Assembly (NCBI GenBank): GCA_018883485.1
Contig: VEQB01000017.1
Location: 1-15,462, forward strand
Source of the DNA: Bacteroidota bacterium
GTDB lineage: Bacteria > Bacteroidota > Bacteroidia > UKL13-3
Reading direction: 5' to 3'
Length of the DNA: 15,462 bases
The notes under the pieces are model-generated. The model was not told the origin of the DNA and made no database searches. It was given only the letters and a program-made list of their open reading frames with translations. Positions 7,588-15,342 of the stretch are shown here, piece after piece (the first letter of the stretch is position 1; each line of letters starts with the position of its first letter). The translations under genes and the position numbers were made by a program.

Positions 7588-8265
7588 ATGCAAGCTGGTA
7601 AATTAATACTTATTCCAACTCCCATCGGAAACCTAGAAGATATTACGCTTAGGGCTATACGTATGCTTAAAGAAGCCGATGCAGTCTTAGCCGAAGATAC
7701 TCGTGTAACGGGAAAGCTATTGCATCATTTGGGTATTAGTAAGCCTTTATGGAGTTACCATGCCCATAACGAGCATAAGCAAATTGCGCATTTAATTTCT
7801 GAGTTGAACCAAGGAAAAATGCTCGCACTAGCCAGTGATGCAGGAACGCCTGCTATTAGCGACCCTGGGTTTTTATTGGTTAGAGAATGCCTTAAGGCAG
7901 GTATTAAGGTAGAATGTTTACCCGGCCCTACCGCCTTTGTTCCTGCATTGGTAAAAAGTGGCCTACCGTCTGATTCCTTTTCTTTCTTAGGTTTTTTACC
8001 AGAGAAAAAAGGAAGACAAACTGCCTTGCAAGCGCTTGCCTTAGAAAAACGTACCTTAGTGTTTTATGAAAGTCCGCACCGTATTCTAAAAACCTTACAA
8101 CAACTTTCGGAGGTACTTGGCTTAGACCGGAGATGTAGCGTTAGCAGAGAGCTCACTAAGTTATATGAAGAAACCATTAATGGTACTTTGCAAGAGTTGA
8201 TTTTACATTTTGAAACCCACCCCATAAAAGGAGAATTTGTTCTTGTTGTTGAAGGTAAAGTATAA
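7588..8265 (+). CDS. rsmI: 16S rRNA (cytidine1402-2'-O)-methyltransferase
   Basis: RsmI uses S-adenosylmethionine to methylate the 2'-O of C1402 in 16S rRNA, in the ribosomal P site. The 225-residue protein carries the tetrapyrrole-methylase-like fold with IPTPIGNLEDITLRA at the N-terminus, AEDTR (35-39), SDAGTPAISDPG near 88-99, and PGPTAFVPALVKSGLP near 116-131. It is shorter than the E. coli protein because it lacks the C-terminal extension, which I believe is usual in Bacteroidota. The ATG at 7588 begins MQAGKLILIP, the family N-terminus. Its last 23 bases overlap the start of lnt, so the two are probably cotranscribed. Confidence 0.95.
   Translation: MQAGKLILIPTPIGNLEDITLRAIRMLKEADAVLAEDTRVTGKLLHHLGISKPLWSYHAHNEHKQIAHLISELNQGKMLALASDAGTPAISDPGFLLVRECLKAGIKVECLPGPTAFVPALVKSGLPSDSFSFLGFLPEKKGRQTALQALALEKRTLVFYESPHRILKTLQQLSEVLGLDRRCSVSRELTKLYEETINGTLQELILHFETHPIKGEFVLVVEGKV
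8226..8233 (+). promoter_or_regulatory. Ribosome binding site deciding the lnt start
   Basis: AAAAGGAG lies inside the end of rsmI. It sits 9 bases before TTG 8243, 12 before TTG 8246 and only 3 before TTG 8237, so it favours initiation at 8243 for lnt. A clear Shine-Dalgarno is notable because most genes here show none. Confidence 0.5.
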
Positions 8266-9856
8266 ACACGCGAGCTATGGCTTGCTAAGTTTAAGTTCGG
8301 CTGTACTAATGAGCCTGGCTTGGCAAAACCTTTATGTGTTGCCAAGTATTTTTATTGGATTAGTTCCTTTATTTATTTTAGAAAAAAAGATTAGGGCAGA
8401 GCAAGAAAATTCAAAGTTATGGGTAACACTCTATACTTGGTTTGCTTTGTTGCTTTGGAATGTTGGAAGTGTTTGGTGGATTTGGAATGCTAGTGAAGGT
8501 GGGGCTGTTGCGGCTTTTATAATTAATAGTTTACCATTGGTTTTACCTTTTTTATTTTATCATAACCGCAATAGGAAAAATGGAAGAGAGAATCTCTTGT
8601 ATTTTGCTTGTTTATGGATTTTAGCCGAGTACTTGCAATTTCATTGGGACCTTGCCTTTCCTTGGCTCATATTAGGAAATGTATTTAGTTATTTACCTCA
8701 GTTAGTTCAGTGGTACGAGATAACAGGTGTGTTAGGTGGAAGTATTTGGATATTGGCACTTAATATTAAGTTGTTTCAATTATACGAAGCTTGGACAGCT
8801 AAAACATTAAATGCACAAAGAGGCAGGTGGGTTAACGCTTTGTTTTTTTATGTATTGATGCCTGTTTTTGCTTCGTATTACGTTCAAAATTTATATGTAG
8901 TTCCAACACAAACACCTAGTGCAAAGTTTGTGGTTGTGCAACCAAATATCGACCCCTACAAAGACAAGTTTGAGGGTATGAGCCCAGATGAGCAATTGCG
9001 CCGCATGTTGCAGTTGGCAGAAACCGTTATGGATTCGCAAACACAGTTTATTTTATTGCCAGAAACCGCATTGCAAGGAGGCTTAGAAGAAAATAATTTA
9101 ATACAAGAAGGATTGTTTCAATTGTTGCATGCTTTCTTAAAAGCGCACCCAGGAGTAACCGTTGTAGGTGGCATGGATTCTTATAAATTATTTGCCCAAA
9201 AAGAGAAGCCCGCTGTTACTTCTAGAAAAGTTAGAGATACCGAGCTTTGGTATAATTCTTATAACGCGGCTTTTTGCACCAATGGAGGAGATAGCATTCA
9301 GGTTTATCATAAAAGTAAGTTAGTTCCTGGAGTAGAGAAAATGCCTTATCCTTATTTATTTGGTTTTATAGAAAAATATGCCATAGATTTAGGGGGTACT
9401 TCGGGTAGTTTAAGTTCCGACCCAGAGAGTAGAAATTTTGGCTTTTCTAAGCATGTACAATTAGCTCCTATCATTTGTTACGAAAGTGTGTTTGGCGCTT
9501 ATGTTTCGAGCTATGTTAACAAAGGTGCAGATGTGCTTTGTATTGTTACCAATGATGGCTGGTGGGGCAATACGCCAGGCTACAGGCAACACTTTGATTT
9601 TGGCAGGTTGCGCGCCATAGAAAATAGAAGGTATTTGGTACGTTCTGCCAACACAGGTATTAGTGCTGTAATTGATGAAAAGGGAAATGTTCTGCAAGCA
9701 ACAGCGTATTGGAAAGAAGCCGCCTTTAAAGCAGATGTTCCACTTTTACGCGGCCAAACTTATTATGCAAAAAATGGCGATTGGGTAGTGGGTGTAATGC
9801 TTGTTTTACTCATCCTAAGTAATATTGGTTCAAGCTTTGTATTGCGGAAGTTTTAA
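8243..9856 (+). CDS. lnt: Apolipoprotein N-acyltransferase
   Basis: Lnt N-acylates the terminal Cys of lipoproteins, the last step of lipoprotein maturation in the inner membrane. The roughly 537-residue protein has an N-terminal block of membrane helices (about residues 12-220) followed by a periplasmic nitrilase-type domain opening at VVVQPNIDPYKDKF. Counting from TTG 8237, the catalytic triad is Glu276 (in LLPETAL), Lys359 (in YHKSKLVPG) and Cys414 (in PIICYESVFG). A final membrane helix follows (VVGVMLVLLILSNI). All key residues are present. The start is a TTG within a run of adjacent TTG codons: 8243 is favoured by the AAAAGGAG at 8226-8233, and 8237 is the longest choice. The first ATG (8309) would cut the first helix. 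It overlaps rsmI by 23 bases. Confidence 0.93.
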   Translation: MLLKVKYKHASYGLLSLSSAVLMSLAWQNLYVLPSIFIGLVPLFILEKKIRAEQENSKLWVTLYTWFALLLWNVGSVWWIWNASEGGAVAAFIINSLPLVLPFLFYHNRNRKNGRENLLYFACLWILAEYLQFHWDLAFPWLILGNVFSYLPQLVQWYEITGVLGGSIWILALNIKLFQLYEAWTAKTLNAQRGRWVNALFFYVLMPVFASYYVQNLYVVPTQTPSAKFVVVQPNIDPYKDKFEGMSPDEQLRRMLQLAETVMDSQTQFILLPETALQGGLEENNLIQEGLFQLLHAFLKAHPGVTVVGGMDSYKLFAQKEKPAVTSRKVRDTELWYNSYNAAFCTNGGDSIQVYHKSKLVPGVEKMPYPYLFGFIEKYAIDLGGTSGSLSSDPESRNFGFSKHVQLAPIICYESVFGAYVSSYVNKGADVLCIVTNDGWWGNTPGYRQHFDFGRLRAIENRRYLVRSANTGISAVIDEKGNVLQATAYWKEAAFKADVPLLRGQTYYAKNGDWVVGVMLVLLILSNIGSSFVLRKF

Positions 9857-9859
9857 AAA

Positions 9860-9889
9860 CATAGAAGTAGAAAGCCATAAGTAGAAATA
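9860..9889 (+). repeat. Short imperfect direct repeat before fic
   Basis: catagaagtagaaag is followed at once by cataagtagaaataa, two imperfect copies in the 37-base gap between lnt and fic. It may be chance in AT-rich DNA or a small operator. No TAnnTTTG element is visible here, so fic may be read through from lnt. Confidence 0.3.
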
Positions 9890-9893
9890 ATCC

Positions 9894-10916
9894 ATGGATA
9901 ATTTTGAAGAATATTTAAGACAAGGAGAGCCAAACAAGAAGGAAAAAGCCAATGTATGGAAAACTGCAATAGGCTTGCAACTAGTTGATGGATTAAGGCC
10001 TTCAGACTATCTGATACAAACTGCAAAGGAAAATATAGAGGGCGATATTACCATTGAGGAGGTAAAACAAAAGTTAGATAGTTATTATAAGCTTCATCCA
10101 GCCCAAAATACAGAGGATCGCACAGAAGAGGCCGACAAAGTTTCGGCACGAATTGCCGAAATCTTAAGTGAGCAAACATTTACTTTCTCTCCTGCAGAAT
10201 ACCTATCTATTCATCGAAGATTATTCCAAAGTATATACAAATTCGCTGGTAAAATCCGGGATTATAACATTACCAAACAAGAATGGGTTTTAAATGGTGG
10301 AACAGTATTTTACGGAAGTGCCGAAAGCTTAAAGGAAACGTTGGAGTACGATTTTGAACAAGAAAGAAAATTTAGTTACAAAGGGTTAAGCCAGCTCGAA
10401 ACCGTTGAACATATTGCCTTATTTATTTCTAGGTTATGGCAAATCCATATTTTTGGAGAGGGGAACACGAGAACTGCTGCTATATTTTTAATTAAGTATT
10501 TACATAAGCTTGGCTTTAAAGAAGTAAGTAATAATTTGTTCTCAGAGCATTCGTGGTATTTCCGCAATGCACTTGTTAGAGCTAATTTTGAAGATTTATC
10601 TAAAGGAATTCATAAAAGTGACAAGTATTTAATACGTTTCTTATCAAATTTGATCCTAAAAGAAAATTATTTACTCATAAATAGAGAATTGCACATTCAA
10701 TATTATGACACTGAAAAGGAGCAAAATGACACTGTAAATGACCCTGTATTTTTGTTGATTTCACGAAACAAAAATATTAAGGCAACTCAAATCAGCGAAA
10801 GTTTGAAAATGAGTTTAAGTACTGTGAAACGAAAAATTAAAAAGCTTAAAGATCAAGGAGTAATAAAACGCATAGGAAGTGATAAAGTAGGTTATTGGGA
10901 AATAAAACAGTTGTAA
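9894..10916 (+). CDS. Fic family protein with VbhA-like N-terminal segment and C-terminal winged helix
   Basis: Fic proteins usually transfer AMP or another nucleotide part to target hydroxyls. In this 340-residue protein, residues about 19-62 (GLQLVDGLRPSDYL, then EGDITIEEV) resemble the VbhA antitoxin helix-bundle that inhibits Fic enzymes in cis or trans. The Fic core spans about 95-235, with motif HIFGEGNTRTAA at 185-196; the catalytic His185, acidic Glu189 and Arg193 are kept, but the usual Pro is Ile186 and the second Arg of HPFx(D/E)GNGRxxR is Ala196. The inhibitory motif S/TxxxE(G/N) reads LQLVDG, with Leu28 and Asp32 for Ser and Glu. Residues about 281-338 look like a winged helix (SLSTVKRKIKKLKDQGVIKR), suggesting DNA binding or autoregulation. 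It lies 37 bases after lnt, with no separate antitoxin gene. The target is unknown. Confidence 0.9.
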   Translation: MDNFEEYLRQGEPNKKEKANVWKTAIGLQLVDGLRPSDYLIQTAKENIEGDITIEEVKQKLDSYYKLHPAQNTEDRTEEADKVSARIAEILSEQTFTFSPAEYLSIHRRLFQSIYKFAGKIRDYNITKQEWVLNGGTVFYGSAESLKETLEYDFEQERKFSYKGLSQLETVEHIALFISRLWQIHIFGEGNTRTAAIFLIKYLHKLGFKEVSNNLFSEHSWYFRNALVRANFEDLSKGIHKSDKYLIRFLSNLILKENYLLINRELHIQYYDTEKEQNDTVNDPVFLLISRNKNIKATQISESLKMSLSTVKRKIKKLKDQGVIKRIGSDKVGYWEIKQL

Positions 10917-10944
10917 CGAATTAAATCTTTGACGATTAAACAAC
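10917..10944. other. Convergent gap between fic and the lamin-tail gene
   Basis: Only 28 AT-rich bases separate the two convergent stop codons. I see no hairpin or T-run that would act as a bidirectional terminator, so transcripts may overlap. Confidence 0.6.
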
Positions 10945-13900
10945 TCAATCAAACACTGCAAAACTGCACCGATACACTTTTCTTATGCCTTGTTCATCTT
11001 GTGTTTTAAGCACCGCTTGATACAGACCTGCAGTGGTAACTTCTCCTTTTTGGTTAATGCCATCCCAACGAAAACTTGGATTTTGTGCATTTAATAAGGA
11101 GGGTTCAAACTCTTTTACCACTAAACCTTCCCAATTATGAATACTTAATTTTGTCCAAAGATTTTCGCTTGGGTTTGTTAAAGTAAAGAAGATATAATCT
11201 TGGAAGCCATCTTGGTTCGGACTTACACTTTTTGGGTCGCTATAAAAGGCGTCATGGCCATTGCTATTCATTTTGGATGGTTGGTTCAAACCGGGTGAAG
11301 CTTGGCTTGCTGTGCTTACCCAATTTTCTGGGCGGGTACCTGCCTCAAAAGAATTTAATCTGCTTAAACTATATCCTTCTGTTTGGTGTAATAAGGAGAA
11401 ATGCATCTTATCTTCAAAGGGCATTTCATCTATGGTTTGCAAGTTACTATCGCATAAAATTAACCAACCACCTTCATCTGGTAGGGCTAGCATTGGGTGC
11501 GCTAGTATAGCTTCTTTGACATGGGCGGGATAGGTATTCATTAAGGCTTCTGGTTGTTCATGTAAGGCCAAAACTTGTTTGGGAGCAAGGCAATAATCCT
11601 CTCCCCAGAGGCTAATAGTTTCTGTCCAATTGCTTTCTAAACTTACCTTTCTACTTAACAATAAATTATCTAAGTTGATGGGTACTTCTCCAGGATTATA
11701 AAGTTCAATAAAATCTGCTTGATTAGGAAAAGAATTGTACAGTACTTCATTAATAATAATACTACTTTCCTTGGCTTTTTCACTTGGCATGATAGTGATT
11801 ATTCTACTAGGCATTGTGTTCAGGGCGCAGTCTTTAATATTCGAAATCTCTAAGGTGAAGATAGTATCTAGTAAATTTTCTTCGGCAAGGTTTATTTGCA
11901 ATCTGTTTATGGTTTGATGGTAATTTACCTTGTATTTTTTTTTGTTGCCATTCCAGAGAATTTGGTGAAAGTTACTATCTATGGCCTCATTAAAAGTAAG
12001 CACCAATTCTTGCATTGTTTTGCTACACCATAGTTGTAATAGTGGTGGTGCTGCATCTATTTTTTCGTGTTGAACCGAGTTTATTTTTCCCGGACTACCT
12101 CCTAGTGGACTTAAGGAAGGTTGCCAGGCCTGTTTTCCGCTACAAGGATATTGCTTGTTTACGAGTTCTATACTGGCTGCCTTTGGATTTTTTTGTAAAT
12201 TTTGAGTAAGCCACGTCCCTTCATAATTTACTTGATGCAGTAGCAAATTTTGGGCGTTTCTTAAGCTCAATTGGTCGCTGCTACTTAAGGATGGAAATCC
12301 CTTAACCCCTAGTACTGGAGCCAAGTCAGTGAATGAAGCTGCGTTTGTTTCTGAACATAAAATTAGAAATGAATCGGGCAGCAAAAGATAGCTGTTTAAG
12401 ATAGCCGTTGCACTTACATCTGATAAAGAAAAATTCTTTAGTTCAATGGCGTATTTACTGTTGTTATACAACTCAATATACTCTGCTTTCGGATAATAGG
12501 AATTGAGATTTTCATCAAAGCAAATTTCATTGATAAGCAATTGATGCATAGTTGGTGCTTGTTGCTCTGCATAGTATACGGGGATGTTTAAATTGCTTTC
12601 GTTCCCTATGCAATCCTTTATTTTAATGCAATTTATTATGGCAGATTGCTGGTGTTGTAGCGCTTTTGGAAGTTTTAGTTGTATTACCTTTTCTTGGATA
12701 CTTACTTCACAATTTACACTTTCTTGGGTGCAGATAGGAAGTTGGGTAATGGCTTCATCAAATACTATAAATAAGTTAAGGCTATCTAATAGTTGTGTGT
12801 TTAATAATTTTGGCCCTTGATTATCTGGCGCGTCTTGCCAATAGGAGTTGGCTTCCCCAGGAGTTCCTCCAAAAGCACTTTTACTTGCGGTCCAATTAGC
12901 ATTTCCTTTGCATATTTGAGATGGGTGAATCATTTCTAAGGCATAACCTCCCTCTTTTTTAAAATTATCTTGATAGCTGCTGAGGTTATAATTTATGGTG
13001 TGTAACAACATGCCTGTTTTATTTATTAAAAGAATAGTATCCCCATCGTTGCTTAAGCTGGGTAAACTCATCCCAATTCTCGAATGTATTGTTTGAAATA
13101 AGCTGCTATCTTTTATTTGGTGTAACACTAAAAACTGTTTTGGTAAGAGTTGTTGCTCATTCAATGGAAAGGGATAATATTTTGAACCTTTCTGTATTTG
13201 CAATTGATCTAGATAAACCGGGTAGGTGCTGTTATTATAAATTTCTATATACTCGGCATCTGGTAAACCAACTGTGGGGCTTGGGTCGGCCAATATTTCT
13301 GTGATGAGTATGTCTTGTAAGTTAGGTTCAAAAAGAGTTATTATAATACTTGTATCTGCGCTACGGTTGCCTACTAAATCATAACAAGCTGTTAAGGTTA
13401 TTTCAATGCTTGCTGGGCTATTTATTTCCTTGTTAATTTTTACATATAAGTCATTTCCTAAAAGGTAAAGGCTATCTGTTTGAAAAATGGGAGAGGATAG
13501 TTGGCACAAATTTGTTTGAATAGGTTCATCAAATTGCAATCGCAGCAAACTATTGTTTAACCACCTTGCACTTAATAGTTTTGGAGCTATAGTATCTTTT
13601 CTTACCATGCCTTGGTATAAGTTATCAAAAAATAGGTTGCCAGCGTTGCCAATGGTATATTTAAAATTAATACCCATAAAGCCTTCAATGGTGTTGCTGC
13701 TATCAAAAGCAGTTCCCTCTCTGATCCAATTTTGTTGGGTGAGTGAGGTATCTACTTCTAGTTGCCATTGGTGTTTTTCTGTTTTAATAACTTTAACCTT
13801 TACTTGATTTTGTGTTTTACTCAAAGTGCCTGGTCTTCCTTTGATAAGCACTTGCGTGAAACCATTTTTTATTAGATAAAGGCTAATACTATCTGTGTTG

Positions 13901-14256
13901 CCAGTGCTTCCACCAAATTGAATATAGGATGCGTTGCTACTTCTAATTAAGTTAAGCGAATCTGCATAAAGGTAGAATCTACAATTATTTTGCGAGCTTG
14001 GATTAAAGTTTATGCGCATCCAAAATTCCCATTCCAACTCTTCGGCGCTTTCAATTGAAGTAGCTAAGTTTGCTATGGTGAGAGAACTTTTGCCCTCAGA
14101 TTGTAGTTGTTTAGCGGCATTCACTTTAAATAAACTATCAGTTCCTTGCCACACAGGGTTTGCCGTGAAGTTGCCATCATCAAAGGTTTCTCTTACTTGG
14201 GCGTTTACTTTAATTAAGTGTAGTAAGAGAAAAAGAAAGGGTATCATTTTAGCCAT
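10945..14256 (-). CDS. Large secreted protein with three Ig-like plus lamin-tail-domain modules
   Basis: A 1,103-residue exported protein from ATG 14256, which starts MAKMIPFLFLLLHLIKVNAQ: a signal peptide with likely cleavage after VNA. An N-terminal all-beta region (about 24-220) resembles a laminin-G-like jelly roll (ETFDDGNF to FFDNLYQG). Then three module pairs follow: an Ig-like domain with a D(E)-A/P-I strand (FDEPI, FDEAI, FNEAI; about 224-312, 482-568, 736-826) and a lamin tail domain (about 315-475, 572-728, 832-993) marked by ITEILADP, INEICFDE, INEVLYNS and the repeated YIEIYN/YIELYN/FIELYN. The C-terminus (about 1005-1103) has SPNQDGFQDYIFF and WDGINQKGEVTTAGLYQA, like FlgD/CHU_C domains of Bacteroidota surface proteins. 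This suggests surface location or type IX secretion, though I see no definite sorting signal. A TTG at 14262 is a possible earlier start. Function unknown, perhaps adhesion or gliding. Confidence 0.88.
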   Translation of the reverse strand: MAKMIPFLFLLLHLIKVNAQVRETFDDGNFTANPVWQGTDSLFKVNAAKQLQSEGKSSLTIANLATSIESAEELEWEFWMRINFNPSSQNNCRFYLYADSLNLIRSSNASYIQFGGSTGNTDSISLYLIKNGFTQVLIKGRPGTLSKTQNQVKVKVIKTEKHQWQLEVDTSLTQQNWIREGTAFDSSNTIEGFMGINFKYTIGNAGNLFFDNLYQGMVRKDTIAPKLLSARWLNNSLLRLQFDEPIQTNLCQLSSPIFQTDSLYLLGNDLYVKINKEINSPASIEITLTACYDLVGNRSADTSIIITLFEPNLQDILITEILADPSPTVGLPDAEYIEIYNNSTYPVYLDQLQIQKGSKYYPFPLNEQQLLPKQFLVLHQIKDSSLFQTIHSRIGMSLPSLSNDGDTILLINKTGMLLHTINYNLSSYQDNFKKEGGYALEMIHPSQICKGNANWTASKSAFGGTPGEANSYWQDAPDNQGPKLLNTQLLDSLNLFIVFDEAITQLPICTQESVNCEVSIQEKVIQLKLPKALQHQQSAIINCIKIKDCIGNESNLNIPVYYAEQQAPTMHQLLINEICFDENLNSYYPKAEYIELYNNSKYAIELKNFSLSDVSATAILNSYLLLPDSFLILCSETNAASFTDLAPVLGVKGFPSLSSSDQLSLRNAQNLLLHQVNYEGTWLTQNLQKNPKAASIELVNKQYPCSGKQAWQPSLSPLGGSPGKINSVQHEKIDAAPPLLQLWCSKTMQELVLTFNEAIDSNFHQILWNGNKKKYKVNYHQTINRLQINLAEENLLDTIFTLEISNIKDCALNTMPSRIITIMPSEKAKESSIIINEVLYNSFPNQADFIELYNPGEVPINLDNLLLSRKVSLESNWTETISLWGEDYCLAPKQVLALHEQPEALMNTYPAHVKEAILAHPMLALPDEGGWLILCDSNLQTIDEMPFEDKMHFSLLHQTEGYSLSRLNSFEAGTRPENWVSTASQASPGLNQPSKMNSNGHDAFYSDPKSVSPNQDGFQDYIFFTLTNPSENLWTKLSIHNWEGLVVKEFEPSLLNAQNPSFRWDGINQKGEVTTAGLYQAVLKTQDEQGIRKVYRCSFAVFD

Positions 14257-14259
14257 ATT

Positions 14260-14267
14260 CAAAATTA
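14260..14267 (-). promoter_or_regulatory. Possible -7 element at the start of the lamin-tail gene
   Basis: TAATTTTG on the minus strand matches TAnnTTTG but sits only 3 bases before ATG 14256. If it is used, the transcript would start within the first codons and translation would begin at the next ATG (14247, MIPFLFLLL), which still gives a signal peptide. It may be a chance match. Confidence 0.25.
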
Positions 14268-14276
14268 GTTTTCATA

Positions 14277-14284
14277 TACTTTTG
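14277..14284 (+). promoter_or_regulatory. Possible upstream -7 element for asd
   Basis: TACTTTTG, the same 8-mer as before clc, lies 65 bases upstream of the asd ATG. No clear -33 TTG is seen at the usual distance. Confidence 0.35.
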
Positions 14285-14292
14285 CTTTGTAT

Positions 14293-14300
14293 TAATTTTG
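14293..14300 (+). promoter_or_regulatory. Possible -7 element for asd
   Basis: TAATTTTG matches TAnnTTTG and lies 49 bases upstream of the asd ATG, which would give a leader of about 40 bases. It is the better placed of the two plus-strand matches in this divergent gap. Confidence 0.4.
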
Positions 14301-14349
14301 GCCAGAACTAAAGTTAAATCCTACAAATAGGATAACTAGCAGCATAAAT

Positions 14350-15342
14350 ATGAAAATAGCAGTAGTTGGTGCCACTGGCCTTGTTGGATCGGTAATGATG
14401 AAATTGTTGGAAGAAAGAAATTTTCCTGTAACAGAACTGATACCTGTAGCAAGCAGTAAATCTGTTGGCACGTGGGTTTCATTTAAAGGAGCACAGGTAA
14501 AAGTTTGTAGTATGGAAGAAGCCATTGCTAAGAAGCCTGTAATTGCTTTGTTTAGCGCAGGTGGTGGTACATCCCTACAATGGGCACCTGTTTTTGCAGA
14601 AGCAGGTATTTATGTCATAGATAACTCATCGGCATGGCGCATGGACCCAAATAAAAAGTTGGTGGTGCCAGAAATAAATGCACATGTACTTACTAGGGAA
14701 GATTACATCATTGCCAATCCAAATTGTTCTACCATACAAATGGTAATGGTACTAAATCCGTTGCATCAATTATATGGGGTAAAAAGGGTAGTGGTATCTA
14801 CTTACCAGAGCGTTTCGGGTACAGGAGTTAAAGCGGTTCAACAATTAGAAAACGAGCGCAATGGAATAGCAGGCGACATGGCTTATGCCTACCCAATAGA
14901 TAAAAATGCCATACCACAAATAGATGTGTTTTTAGAGAATGGGTATACCAAAGAAGAGATGAAAATGGTAAACGAAACTTGTAAAATTATGGGTGATGAA
15001 ACCATCAAGGTAACGGCTACATGTGTGCGTATTCCAGTAATTGGGGGCCATAGTGAAAGTGTAAACATTACCTTTAACAAAGATTTTGATTTGCAAGAAT
15101 TACGCGAACACCTGCGTGCTGCTCCTGGCGTGGTGTTGCAAGATTCGCCTGATGCTAATTTATATCCAATGCCATTAACAGCGTATCAAAAAGATGAAGT
15201 TTTTGTGGGTAGAATTAGAAGGGATGAATCTTTACCCAATTCTGTTAATCTTTGGGTTGTTGCAGATAACTTAAGAAAAGGAGCAGCTACCAATGCCATT
15301 CAAATTGCCGAGTATTTGGTGAAGCAACAATTTGTAGCTTAA
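14350..15342 (+). CDS. asd: Aspartate-semialdehyde dehydrogenase
   Basis: Asd reduces aspartyl phosphate to aspartate semialdehyde with NADPH, feeding lysine/diaminopimelate, threonine and methionine synthesis. The 330-residue protein has the NADP-binding loop VVGATGLVGSVMMKLL at 5-20, IDNSSAWRMDP near 90-100, and the catalytic Cys126 in ANPNCSTIQ. Arg227 and His234 lie in CVRIPVIGGHSESVN and serve substrate binding and base catalysis. The dimerisation region includes VSTYQSVSGTG. Full length. The ATG at 14350 is 87 bases from the signal-peptide start codon of the divergent lamin-tail gene. The stop overlaps the next ATG by one base (TAATG), so the downstream heme protein is probably cotranscribed. 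Confidence 0.96.
   Translation: MKIAVVGATGLVGSVMMKLLEERNFPVTELIPVASSKSVGTWVSFKGAQVKVCSMEEAIAKKPVIALFSAGGGTSLQWAPVFAEAGIYVIDNSSAWRMDPNKKLVVPEINAHVLTREDYIIANPNCSTIQMVMVLNPLHQLYGVKRVVVSTYQSVSGTGVKAVQQLENERNGIAGDMAYAYPIDKNAIPQIDVFLENGYTKEEMKMVNETCKIMGDETIKVTATCVRIPVIGGHSESVNITFNKDFDLQELREHLRAAPGVVLQDSPDANLYPMPLTAYQKDEVFVGRIRRDESLPNSVNLWVVADNLRKGAATNAIQIAEYLVKQQFVA

Noticed and set aside
11232..14311. Several plus-strand open frames of 60-99 codons across the lamin-tail gene
   Set aside because: All lie opposite a continuous 1,100-codon gene with clear domains, and none has a recognisable product.
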